A DNA stretch of 7,136 nucleotides from Bryobacterales bacterium (GCA_003139735.1 PLGA01000112.1:16004-23139), one strand, 5' to 3'. Positions 1-5,527 are shown, counted from the stretch's first letter. A program made the numbers and translations. The notes: generated from the sequence alone by a model not told the origin.

Positions 1-1797
1 ACTTTCGGCTCGATGAGCATGCCTCTGCTGGGCCCGGCGGTGCGCGCGGCGGCGGCCGAAGCGCGGGCGGTGCTGCTGCAGATGGCGGGCGAGCGGTTCG
101 GGTCGCCCGTGGAGCGGCTGCGCGTCAAGGACGGCGTAGTTACCGATTCGGGGGACGCGTCCAGGCGCGTCACTTACGGGCAGCTTGTGGAAGGCCGGCG
201 CATCGAGCGGCATCTGCCGAACGTCCCGCGAAAGAATGCGGGCGCGTTCACGGTCATTGGCCAATCGCCGCGCCGTAAGGACGCGCTCGACAAAGTCACC
301 GGGAAGGCGAAGTACGCCGGCGACATGACGCCGCCGGGCTTACTGCATGCGCGGATCTTGCGGCCGCCGGCGCACGGCGCGGCGTTGACGAGCGTGGATA
401 CGAGCGCGGCCGAAAAGGTCCCCGGCGTTCGCGTGATCAAAGATAACGACCTGGTGGCCGTGCTGCACGAGCGGCGCGACGTGGCCGATAAAGCCGTGGC
501 GCTTCTGAAAGCGCAATTCCGCGCGGCGCCGGCCGGCCAGGACGATCGAACCATCTTCGACCACCTGCTGAAAGCCGGGCCTCAGCCGCAGGTGGTGGGA
601 CAAAGCGGCAACCTGGCGGATGGGGAAAAGCTGGCTGTGAGCGTGGTGGAACAGACCTATCTCAACAGCTACGTGGCGCACGCGGCCATGGAGCCGCATT
701 CGGCGACGGTGTCCATCGAAAACGGCAAGGCCACGGTGTGGGCCAGCACGCAAGGGCCGTTCTCGGTGAAAGGAGCGGTGGCGCAGGCGCTTGGCTTGGC
801 GCAGGACAACGTGCGGGTGATAGCGGGCTACGTGGGCGGCGGCTTCGGCGGCAAGACCGCGGCCCCGCAGGCGGTGGAAGCGGCGCGCCTGGCCAAGATT
901 ACCGGCAAGCCCGTGCAAGTGGTTTGGGACCGCGCCGAGGAATTCTATTTCGACAACTTCCGGCCGGCGGCGGTGGTGAAGATCCGCGCGGGGTTGACCG
1001 CGGCGGGCAAGATCGCGTTTTGGGATTACGCGGTGGTGGGCGCGGGAGACCGCGGCGCGGCTACCGTCTACGGCATTCCGCATACGCGCATCACGTCGGC
1101 GGGCGGCTGGCAGGGCGGCAACCCTCCGGGCATGCATCCGTTCGACGTAGGACCGTGGCGCGCGCCATCGGCCAACACCAACACGTTCGCGGGCGAATCG
1201 CACATCGACATGCTGGCGAGCAAGGCGGGCGTGGACCCGCTCGCATTCCGCCTCAATCACCTGAGCGACAAACGCATGATCCGCGTGCTGCAGACGGCGG
1301 CGGACAAATTCGGCTGGAAACCCGGCAAGGCCCCCAGCGGCCGCGGCGTGGGCATATCGTGCGGCGTATACTCATCGAACTACGTCGCCATGTGCGCCGA
1401 GGTTGCGGTGGATAAGAGCACAGGGCGCGTCGAGGTGAAGCGCGTGGTGCTGGCGGAAGACGCGGGCCTGGTGGTGAATCCGGATGGCACGCGGCAGCAG
1501 ATGGAAGGCTGCATCACCATGGGCATGGGCCAGGCTCTCACCGAGGAAGTGCGCTTCAAGGACGGGGCGGTGCTCAGCCAGAACTTCGACAGCTACGAGC
1601 TGCCGCGGTTCTCATGGCTGCCGAAGATCGAGACGGTGCTGATCGACAACCAGGAAACCCCCGCCGCCGGCAGCGGTGAGCCGCCGATGATCAACGTGGC
1701 GCCCGTGCTGGCCAACGCGATTTTCGACGCGGCGGGAGTGCGCATGCCGCAATTGCCGATGACGCCGGCGCGGATTCTGGCGGCGCTGAAAGCGTAG
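1..1797 (+). CDS. Molybdopterin-binding subunit of an IorB/NicB-type xanthine dehydrogenase family hydroxylase, 5'-partial
   Basis: Large molybdenum-cofactor subunit of a hydroxylase that inserts water-derived oxygen into an aldehyde or N-heterocycle, normally working with a small 2Fe-2S subunit. The frame is open to base 1 and the first residues (TFGSMSMPLLGPAVRAAA) are already inside a domain, so the gene begins upstream and the ATG at 13 is internal. Counting from that Met: a MoCo-binding segment (1-60) precedes the a/b hammerhead (about 92-190, AKYAGDMTPPGLLHARILRPP). This order is typical of isoquinoline 1-oxidoreductase/nicotinate dehydrogenase B proteins rather than classical XDH. Then come EPHS (227-230), the cofactor loop GGGFGGK (275-281), DVGPWRAPS (378-386) and, near the C-terminus, GSGEP with the expected catalytic Glu556. 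All core motifs are intact. The family usually has about 700 or more residues, so roughly 100-150 are missing. The substrate cannot be read from sequence. The 2Fe-2S partner is not in the window and is probably upstream. Confidence 0.93.
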   Translation, partial: TFGSMSMPLLGPAVRAAAAEARAVLLQMAGERFGSPVERLRVKDGVVTDSGDASRRVTYGQLVEGRRIERHLPNVPRKNAGAFTVIGQSPRRKDALDKVTGKAKYAGDMTPPGLLHARILRPPAHGAALTSVDTSAAEKVPGVRVIKDNDLVAVLHERRDVADKAVALLKAQFRAAPAGQDDRTIFDHLLKAGPQPQVVGQSGNLADGEKLAVSVVEQTYLNSYVAHAAMEPHSATVSIENGKATVWASTQGPFSVKGAVAQALGLAQDNVRVIAGYVGGGFGGKTAAPQAVEAARLAKITGKPVQVVWDRAEEFYFDNFRPAAVVKIRAGLTAAGKIAFWDYAVVGAGDRGAATVYGIPHTRITSAGGWQGGNPPGMHPFDVGPWRAPSANTNTFAGESHIDMLASKAGVDPLAFRLNHLSDKRMIRVLQTAADKFGWKPGKAPSGRGVGISCGVYSSNYVAMCAEVAVDKSTGRVEVKRVVLAEDAGLVVNPDGTRQQMEGCITMGMGQALTEEVRFKDGAVLSQNFDSYELPRFSWLPKIETVLIDNQETPAAGSGEPPMINVAPVLANAIFDAAGVRMPQLPMTPARILAALKA

Positions 1798-1815
1798 GGC
1801 GGAAGCGGCGAAGAG

Positions 1816-1824
1816 TGGTACACT
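1816..1824 (+). promoter_or_regulatory. Candidate extended -10 promoter for tRNA-Pro
   Basis: TGG-TACACT: a TG at 1816-1817, one spacer base, then a hexamer matching TATAAT at 4 of 6 positions (1819-1824). It lies 23 bases before the mature tRNA 5' end, leaving room for a leader of about 17 bases. No convincing -35 is visible at the expected distance, and extended -10 promoters can do without one. It also lies just after the stop codon of the upstream gene. Confidence 0.4.
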
Positions 1825-1847
1825 GGATGTGTATTCGCCGCACGTTT

Positions 1848-1925
1848 CGGGGCGTGGCTCAGCCTGGCTAGAGCGCCTGGTTCGGGACCAGGAGGTCGGT
1901 GGTTCGAATCCACTCGCCCCGACCA
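1848..1925 (+). tRNA. tRNA-Pro (anticodon CGG)
   Basis: The full cloverleaf can be drawn by eye. The acceptor stem CGGGGCG (1848-1854) pairs with CGCCCCG (1915-1921), followed by discriminator A (1922) and encoded CCA (1923-1925). The D stem is GCTC/GAGC (1857-1860 with 1871-1874) with GG in the loop. The anticodon stem CCTGG/CCAGG (1876-1880 with 1888-1892) closes the loop TTCGGGA, giving anticodon CGG at 1883-1885, which reads CCG. The T arm GGTGG/CCACT (1898-1902 with 1910-1914) has one G-T pair and the loop TTCGAAT. The CGGGG start and GACCA end are typical of bacterial tRNA-Pro. It reads CCG, expected to be a frequent codon in so GC-rich a genome. No T-run terminator follows. A TATAAT-like stretch at 1931-1936 comes directly after it. 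Confidence 0.98.
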
Positions 1926-2011
1926 ACCTTTATAATTCCTAGTGAGTCAATAACCTGCCCGCCTTGATGGGCGTAGCGCGCTGCTCACCTTCGAGGTCGG
2001 CATGCGCTGCG

Positions 2012-2020
2012 TGATATGAT
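2012..2020 (+). promoter_or_regulatory. Extended -10 promoter of the toxin-antitoxin module
   Basis: TGA-TATGAT: TG at 2012-2013, one spacer base, and a hexamer at 2015-2020 matching TATAAT at 5 of 6 positions. The ATG of the antitoxin lies 17 bases after the hexamer, so the expected transcript start falls near 2026-2028 and the leader would be only about 10 bases. No good -35 is seen. A perfect palindrome lies just downstream, over the expected start site. Confidence 0.55.
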
Positions 2021-2023
2021 CCT

Positions 2024-2035
2024 GGTAGATCTACC
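2024..2035. promoter_or_regulatory. 12-bp perfect palindrome, candidate autoregulatory operator
   Basis: GGTAGATCTACC equals its own reverse complement over all 12 bases. It starts 4 bases after the -10 hexamer and ends 2 bases before the antitoxin ATG, so it covers the predicted transcript start. Type II toxin-antitoxin promoters are generally repressed by the antitoxin or the complex binding such dyads. That role here is inferred from position. Confidence 0.5.
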
Positions 2036-2037
2036 GT

Positions 2038-2271
2038 ATGCGAGCGATCGGCATAGTGGGCGAAATCGACGAAGACCACAATATCCGCGCTGAAGCACCG
2101 CGGGATCTGCCGCCCGGGCGTGTCCAGTTGATTGTCGTCCGGCCGGATGAAGACGAGGCCGGCGCCTTTTGGCCCTGGGACGTGTCGCAGGCTTGGAGTG
2201 ACGAGTTGGGCGACGTGCGGCAGGACCTTTACACTCTGGCAGATGGCCAATCCGTAGATGCGTCCCGGTGA
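2038..2271 (+). CDS. Small antitoxin-like protein of a PemK/MazF-type module
   Basis: A 77-residue acidic protein beginning MRAIGIVGEIDEDHNI. It resembles small proteins encoded before PemK/MazF toxins: an N-terminal beta-rich stretch ending in a Pro-Gly-Arg turn (LPPGRVQLIVV, about residues 24-34), then an acidic and Trp-containing part (FWPWDVSQAW) and a C-terminal DLYTLADG motif. No classical AbrB or RHH domain is obvious, so the family is assigned from layout and general style. The ATG at 2038 is the only reasonable start and sits directly after a -10 box and palindrome; the Shine-Dalgarno is weak. The stop TGA at 2269-2271 lies inside the toxin gene, giving a 14-base overlap that fits translational coupling. 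It would neutralise the toxin and probably repress the operon. Confidence 0.7.
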   Translation: MRAIGIVGEIDEDHNIRAEAPRDLPPGRVQLIVVRPDEDEAGAFWPWDVSQAWSDELGDVRQDLYTLADGQSVDASR

Positions 2272-2602
2272 GATCTGCCTCGCGAGTTTCCCGTTTGGCG
2301 ATACGGCGGGAATGAAGTTGCGGCCAGTGCTTGTCCTGGCGGGTCCGCTGGGGTCCATCCCCGAGCTGCTGGTTGCGTACATCTCTTCAGTGTTACCGAC
2401 GGCATTGATGCCTTCCGATTTGGTTCTGGACCCGGCTAGACCGGAATTCCGTTCGACAAATCTCAAGACCGCGTCCGTGCTCCGACTGCACAAGCTGGCC
2501 ACCATTCATGCCTCGATGATCGCGCGTCATCTCGGAACTTTGCCGGAGTCTCAGAAGAAAACCGTGGCTGCGAAATTGCGCGATCTGCTGGCCGCCTGGT
2601 GA
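2258..2602 (+). CDS. PemK/MazF-like endoribonuclease toxin
   Basis: A 114-residue protein of about the usual MazF/PemK length (110-120). It begins RPGEICLASFPFGDTAGMKLRPVLVL, which is the family's first beta-hairpin. Arg22 in KLRPVLVL corresponds to the conserved catalytic Arg, and Ser43/Ser44 in VAYISS occupy the place of the conserved Thr/Ser after the third strand. Further family features are DLVLDPARPEF, the conserved LKTASVLRLHKLATI stretch and a C-terminal helix (KKTVAAKLRDLLA). Known family members cut mRNA at short sequences; the specificity here is unknown. The start overlaps the antitoxin by 14 bases with no strong ribosome-binding site of its own, so translation is probably coupled. 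The gene appears intact. Its third codon positions look less uniformly G/C than in neighbouring genes, a mild hint of acquisition. The next gene is convergent. Confidence 0.88.
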   Translation: MRPGEICLASFPFGDTAGMKLRPVLVLAGPLGSIPELLVAYISSVLPTALMPSDLVLDPARPEFRSTNLKTASVLRLHKLATIHASMIARHLGTLPESQKKTVAAKLRDLLAAW

Positions 2603-2673
2603 ACGCAGGATCGCTCGCCGTGGGCCTACGACGGAGGCCGGCGTGGCGTTGAGTATTCCGTCATCGACGCCTC
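2603..2673. other. Intergenic region between convergent genes
   Basis: 71 bases separate the stop codons of the toxin gene (+) and the oxidoreductase gene (-), so transcripts from both sides should end here. The only structure seen is a short hairpin, GGCCT (2623-2627) with AGGCC (2635-2639), and no T-run on either strand. No intrinsic terminator can be supported. Confidence 0.5.
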
Positions 2674-4212
2674 TTACAGCTTCAGCTCCCAGCCTTTGCG
2701 AATGTACGGCTTCAAATAGGCGTTGGCTGCTTCGTTGTTGGTGAAGCGCATGGCGCGGGCGTCCCACATCAGCTTGCCGGGGACGCGCAGGGCGACGGCG
2801 CCGAGGATCAGCCACTCGATGTAGGGCACGGCGATATCGAAGTTGGAGCAGCCGGGCTGGCCGCCTTTGCAGGAGCGCACCCAATCCATCTGGTGACTGA
2901 CCGAGCGCGGCAGAATCTGGGGCGGCAGCTTGTACTCGGCCCATCGCGAAGCCGGGAGCAGCCAGACGCCTTCGCCCCTGGAGGTCGTCGCCATGTAACC
3001 CTTGTCGCCGATGAATAGCGCTCCGTTGCCCGGAACGCGCGTGCGGTCCACTGGGGCGGCAGGGCCGCGTCCGGCTCCCGCCGCGCCGCCCGCGCCAGGA
3101 GCGCCGCCGCGAGCGCCCGCTGCGCCGCCGCGTGCGGCCTGAGCGGCGGGGGATCTTTCCTGGGTAGGCTCCGGCGGAGCGTATCTGCCGCGTTCCGCCA
3201 GGTTGTTGGAGCGCGGCAGAAGCTGTTCGTTCTCCCCCATGCCTTCGGGATAGGGCACGTCGCCGCGCATGTTCTGGTAGGCGTGAACGGTCACGGCCGG
3301 CATGGCGCCGCGCGCCGGGAATTCGAAGCGCAAGTGCGAATTGGTCGGCCAGGTCCACTGGCTCGTTCCCTCCACCGCCACGCATTCCACGCTGATCGGA
3401 GACGCCTCGTACAACCGCAGCGCCAGGTGCGCGGGGCCAAGAATGTGAACCAGCCAATCGCCGAGCGAGCCGCCGGTGCCGAAATCCATGTAGGCGCGCC
3501 AAAAGCGGAATTCGTTGTGGTTGTAAGGGCGCGTCGCGGCGGTGGCCAGCCACAGATCCCAGTCGAGCGTGGCCGGGACCGGCTCTTCGGGCGGGGCCGA
3601 TTGCACGCCGTCGCCGCCGATGTAGATGCTTCCGGTCCAGGCGTGCACTTCCTTGACGCCGCCGATATCGCCGGACCATACGATTTCGGAAGCGGTGCGG
3701 GTCCCTTCGTGGGAGAATCCCTGATTGCCCATTTGCGTGGCGACCTTGTATTTCGCCGCGGCATCGCGCAGCAGGCGCACTTCCCAGACCGTGCGCGCCA
3801 GCGGCTTCTCGCAGTAAACGTGTTTGCCGTGCTGCATGGCGAACAGGGCCGTGGGAGTGTGACCGTGGTCCGGGGTGGCGATCATCACGGCATCGATGTC
3901 CTTGCCCTCGGTCTCGATCATCTTCCGGAAGTCCTTGTACCGCTTGGCCTTCGGGTAGAGGTTGAACGTATGCGCGGCGTAGTCGTCGTTCACGTCGCAC
4001 AGCGCCACGATGTTCTCGCTGGTGGCGGCGGTGGCAAGGTCGTCGGCGCCCCGTCCGCCGATGCCGATGCCCGCGATGTTCAGCTTTTCGAGCACCGACT
4101 TGAATCCGGCGGCCTGCAGCGAAGGCGCGCTGCCGAACCCTCCGGCCGGAACGGCGCCGGCCAGCAGGCTGCCATAAAAAAAGTAACGTCTGGAGAATCG
4201 ATTGTCGCTCAT
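2674..4212 (-). CDS. Tat-exported Gfo/Idh/MocA family oxidoreductase
   Basis: A 512-residue NAD(P)-dependent sugar or polyol oxidoreductase type protein. The ATG at 4212 is chosen because GGAGG lies 5 bases before it (CCTCC at 4218-4222 on the top strand) and because it gives a twin-arginine signal at once: RFSRRYFFYGSLLAGAVPAGG (5-25). Then come the Rossmann nucleotide loop GIGIGGRG (48-55), CDVND (72-76), TPDHGHTP (113-120) and the conserved EKP triad (135-137) in HVYCEKPLA. The second domain holds GTGGSLGDWLVHILGP with Asp252 and His256, the usual active-site region. Residues 352-388 are an Ala/Gly/Arg-rich insert, and the domain then resumes at NGALFIGDKGYM. The protein is long for the family (usually about 330-450). 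Such exported members are common in Acidobacteriota and Planctomycetes; the substrate is unknown. GH109-type glycosidase activity is an alternative within this fold. It has its own promoter region and converges on the toxin gene. Confidence 0.9.
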   Translation of the reverse strand: MSDNRFSRRYFFYGSLLAGAVPAGGFGSAPSLQAAGFKSVLEKLNIAGIGIGGRGADDLATAATSENIVALCDVNDDYAAHTFNLYPKAKRYKDFRKMIETEGKDIDAVMIATPDHGHTPTALFAMQHGKHVYCEKPLARTVWEVRLLRDAAAKYKVATQMGNQGFSHEGTRTASEIVWSGDIGGVKEVHAWTGSIYIGGDGVQSAPPEEPVPATLDWDLWLATAATRPYNHNEFRFWRAYMDFGTGGSLGDWLVHILGPAHLALRLYEASPISVECVAVEGTSQWTWPTNSHLRFEFPARGAMPAVTVHAYQNMRGDVPYPEGMGENEQLLPRSNNLAERGRYAPPEPTQERSPAAQAARGGAAGARGGAPGAGGAAGAGRGPAAPVDRTRVPGNGALFIGDKGYMATTSRGEGVWLLPASRWAEYKLPPQILPRSVSHQMDWVRSCKGGQPGCSNFDIAVPYIEWLILGAVALRVPGKLMWDARAMRFTNNEAANAYLKPYIRKGWELKL

Positions 4213-4249
4213 GCAAACCTCCGAAGGAGTCGCGCGGGCAAAGCCATCA

Positions 4250-4268
4250 CGCCGAGTATAGCTCGGCG
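4250..4268 (-). promoter_or_regulatory. -10 box inside a 7-bp dyad, upstream of the oxidoreductase gene
   Basis: CGCCGAG (4250-4256) and CTCGGCG (4262-4268) are perfect inverted repeats separated by TATAG. On the minus strand the centre reads TATACT (4260 down to 4255), 5 of 6 to the -10 consensus, 42 bases before the ATG at 4212. A regulator binding the dyad would block the promoter. Alternatively the dyad may simply be another hairpin of the adjacent repeat element. No -35 is seen. Confidence 0.4.
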
Positions 4269-4271
4269 CAC

Positions 4272-4372
4272 GTGGAGTGGGCGTCCCGCCTGCCATGCCG
4301 GCGTCCGTGCCGGCATTTCGGCGAACAACGTCGGCAAGGACGCCGACGTGGCAAGCTGAAAGCTAGCTCCAC
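4272..4372. repeat. Composite palindromic intergenic element (three hairpins)
   Basis: About 100 bases bounded by the inverted hexamers GTGGAG (4272-4277) and CTCCAC (4367-4372). Inside are hairpin A (4295-4316: ATGCCGGC/GCCGGCAT with a 6-base loop), hairpin B (4328-4349: ACGTCGGC/GCCGACGT with a 6-base loop) and an imperfect hairpin C (4351-4367: AGCT-GAA-AGCT core). A and the reverse complement of B agree at 17 of 22 positions, so they are diverged inverted copies of one unit. The element lies between the ssb stop and the oxidoreductase start, both on the minus strand. It may therefore help end ssb transcription, but there is no T-run. Its architecture resembles the dispersed GC-rich repeats of large Acidobacteriota genomes. 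Confidence 0.65.
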
Positions 4373-4385
4373 AGGCCGCAAACCG

Positions 4386-4868
4386 CTAGAAAGGCACGTC
4401 GTCGTCCGAGATGGCCTGGTTAAACTCCTCGGGCGGAGCCGGGGCCGACGCCGGTTGCGGGCGCGGCGCGGATCGCGGCATGGAAACCGGCTGCGATTGG
4501 GGCGGCGCGTACTCGCCCGGGGCGCCTTCGCCGCGTCCGCCGCCGAGCAGAATCAGTTCGTCGCAGACCACTTCGGTGACGTACCTCTTCTGCTGATCCT
4601 TGTCGTCGTAGCTGCGAGTGCGCAGGCGGCCCTCGATATAGATCTGCTTGCCTTTGAGCAGGAAAGTCGAGACGCGTTCAGAGTCCCACAGCACGCAGCG
4701 GTGCCAGTCGGTCTCCTCCTTGATCTCGCCCGTCTGTTTGTCCTTCCAGCGCCGGCTGGTAGCCAGCGTAAAGTTGGAAACCGCGCTGCCGGAGGCCGTG
4801 AACTTGGTCTCGGCGTCTTTGCCGAGGTTGCCAAGCAGAATGACTTTATTGACGCTTCGGGATGCCAT
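4386..4868 (-). CDS. ssb: Single-stranded DNA-binding protein
   Basis: A 160-residue SSB that coats single-stranded DNA in replication, recombination and repair. The N-terminal OB fold (about 3-108) shows the family signature: VNKVILLGNLGKDAETKF, SNFTLATS, WKDKQTGE (Trp41), TDWHRCVLW (Trp55) and KGKQIYIEGRLRTRSY. A Pro/Gln/Ser/Ala-rich disordered linker follows (about 110-148), and the protein ends in the acidic tip DDDVPF that recruits partner proteins. Length and organisation match bacterial SSBs, which act as tetramers. The ATG at 4868 is fixed by the conserved MASRSVNKVILLGNLG start, although it has only a weak Shine-Dalgarno. A -10-like element ends 10 bases before it, so the mRNA may be almost leaderless. 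The gene is not next to rpsF or rpsR as in many bacteria; whether it is the only ssb copy cannot be judged here. Confidence 0.97.
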   Translation of the reverse strand: MASRSVNKVILLGNLGKDAETKFTASGSAVSNFTLATSRRWKDKQTGEIKEETDWHRCVLWDSERVSTFLLKGKQIYIEGRLRTRSYDDKDQQKRYVTEVVCDELILLGGGRGEGAPGEYAPPQSQPVSMPRSAPRPQPASAPAPPEEFNQAISDDDVPF

Positions 4869-4878
4869 ATTAACCAGA

Positions 4879-4887
4879 ACTGTAGCA
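4879..4887 (-). promoter_or_regulatory. Candidate extended -10 of ssb
   Basis: On the minus strand this reads TGC-TACAGT, a TG, one spacer base and a hexamer matching TATAAT at 4 of 6 positions. The hexamer ends 10 bases before the ssb ATG, which predicts a leader of only about 3-4 bases. No -35 is recognisable. The real promoter could be elsewhere. Confidence 0.3.
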
Positions 4888-4906
4888 CGGGTAGCCCGCC
4901 CCAGGG

Positions 4907-4915
4907 TGGGATAAT
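4907..4915 (+). promoter_or_regulatory. Candidate extended -10 of the nucleotidyltransferase gene
   Basis: TGG-GATAAT: TG at 4907-4908, one spacer base and a hexamer at 4910-4915 matching TATAAT at 5 of 6 positions. It lies 16 bases before the GTG at 4932, so transcription would start near 4922 with a leader of about 10 bases. It stands back to back with the ssb element in the 63-base gap between the divergent genes. Confidence 0.42.
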
Positions 4916-4931
4916 ACGAGAAGGCTGCGCC

Positions 4932-5501
4932 GTGGCGGTTTTCGTCAATACGTTCTTCGAGAAGCGCGTGGATCGAATCTTCGACTTAGCGGAGCGCGTG
5001 GAGGAGGCCTTCTCTTCCGCGGGCCTGGAATACCGGATCGTGGGCGGTCTGGCGGTTTATCTCTACGTGGAGGAGCGCGAGCCGGATGCCGGCCGCCTGA
5101 CGCGCGATATCGACATCGCCGTTCGGCGCCAGGACCTTCGCAAGATTGCGGAAGCGGTGAAGCCGTTCGGACTCGAATACCGCCATGTGGCCGGCGTGGA
5201 TATCCTCATGCCTTCCGGCCAACCTTCGGCCCGGCGGGCGGTTCACCTGATCTTCACGGGCGAGAAAGTGCGCCAGGAGTACCCGGAAGCCGCGCCCGAA
5301 TTGGGACCCTGCCGGAGAATTCGGCGGCTTCGGCTCGTTCCACTGGCGGACTTGATCCGCATGAAGCTCACCAGCTTTCGCGCCAAGGACGAAGCGCACC
5401 TCAAAGACCTGGACGAAGCGGGCCTGATTGCGCCTGAGATCGAATCCGGCCTTTCCCCGATTCTCCGCGAACGCCTGGTCCGGGTGCGCGCCCGCGATTA
5501 G
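4932..5501 (+). CDS. Orphan nucleotidyltransferase-fold protein (AbiEii-like/DUF type)
   Basis: 189 residues from the GTG at 4932, chosen because it follows an AGAAGG-like ribosome site by 7 bases and lies just after a -10 box; the open frame further upstream runs antisense through ssb. The fold signature is IVGGLAVYLY (36-45, the Gly-Gly of the nucleotide site) followed by LTRDIDIAV (56-64) with Asp59 and Asp61, the expected metal-binding pair. A later strand reads AVHLIFTGEKVR (103-114), where the third acidic residue of active enzymes would be expected but His105 is found. The C-terminal part RMKLTSFRAKDEAHLKDL (143-160) resembles the KxxS/KDxxDL helix of AbiEii-type and related transferases. 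Those families include toxins that modify tRNA or other targets. No HEPN, MNT partner or AbiEi-like antitoxin lies beside it, so a toxin role is not shown. It could equally be a housekeeping or inactive family member. Confidence 0.72.
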   Translation: MAVFVNTFFEKRVDRIFDLAERVEEAFSSAGLEYRIVGGLAVYLYVEEREPDAGRLTRDIDIAVRRQDLRKIAEAVKPFGLEYRHVAGVDILMPSGQPSARRAVHLIFTGEKVRQEYPEAAPELGPCRRIRRLRLVPLADLIRMKLTSFRAKDEAHLKDLDEAGLIAPEIESGLSPILRERLVRVRARD

Positions 5502-5527
5502 CCCATTGGCGCGCGGCGCTGTACTTG

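Noticed and set aside
340..1260. A 306-codon open frame on the minus strand
   Set aside because: It is antisense to the molybdenum hydroxylase, with His/Arg-rich composition and no domain.
1957..1973. Terminator or attenuator hairpin after the tRNA (GCCC/GGGC)
   Set aside because: The 4-bp stem with an 8-base loop and no T-run is within chance expectation for this base composition.
1939..2505. A 188-codon open frame on the minus strand over the toxin-antitoxin module
   Set aside because: The plus-strand pair has recognisable family motifs, a promoter and a typical overlap; the antisense frame has none.
2623..2639. Bidirectional terminator between the convergent toxin and oxidoreductase genes
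   Set aside because: The stem is only 5 bp with a 7-base loop, and there is no T-run on either strand.
2393..4216. A 607-codon open frame on the minus strand
   Set aside because: It is Arg/His-rich with no recognisable domain and is out of frame with the well-supported oxidoreductase. Such frames arise by chance in GC-rich coding DNA.
4213..4296. A longer oxidoreductase starting at an ATG at 4296
   Set aside because: The extra 28 residues run through hairpin A and the promoter dyad. The ATG at 4212 has a GGAGG site and gives the Tat signal at the very N-terminus.
4272..4931. Upstream extension of the nucleotidyltransferase frame
   Set aside because: It lies antisense to ssb and through the repeat element, with no family similarity. 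The protein homology begins near 4932.
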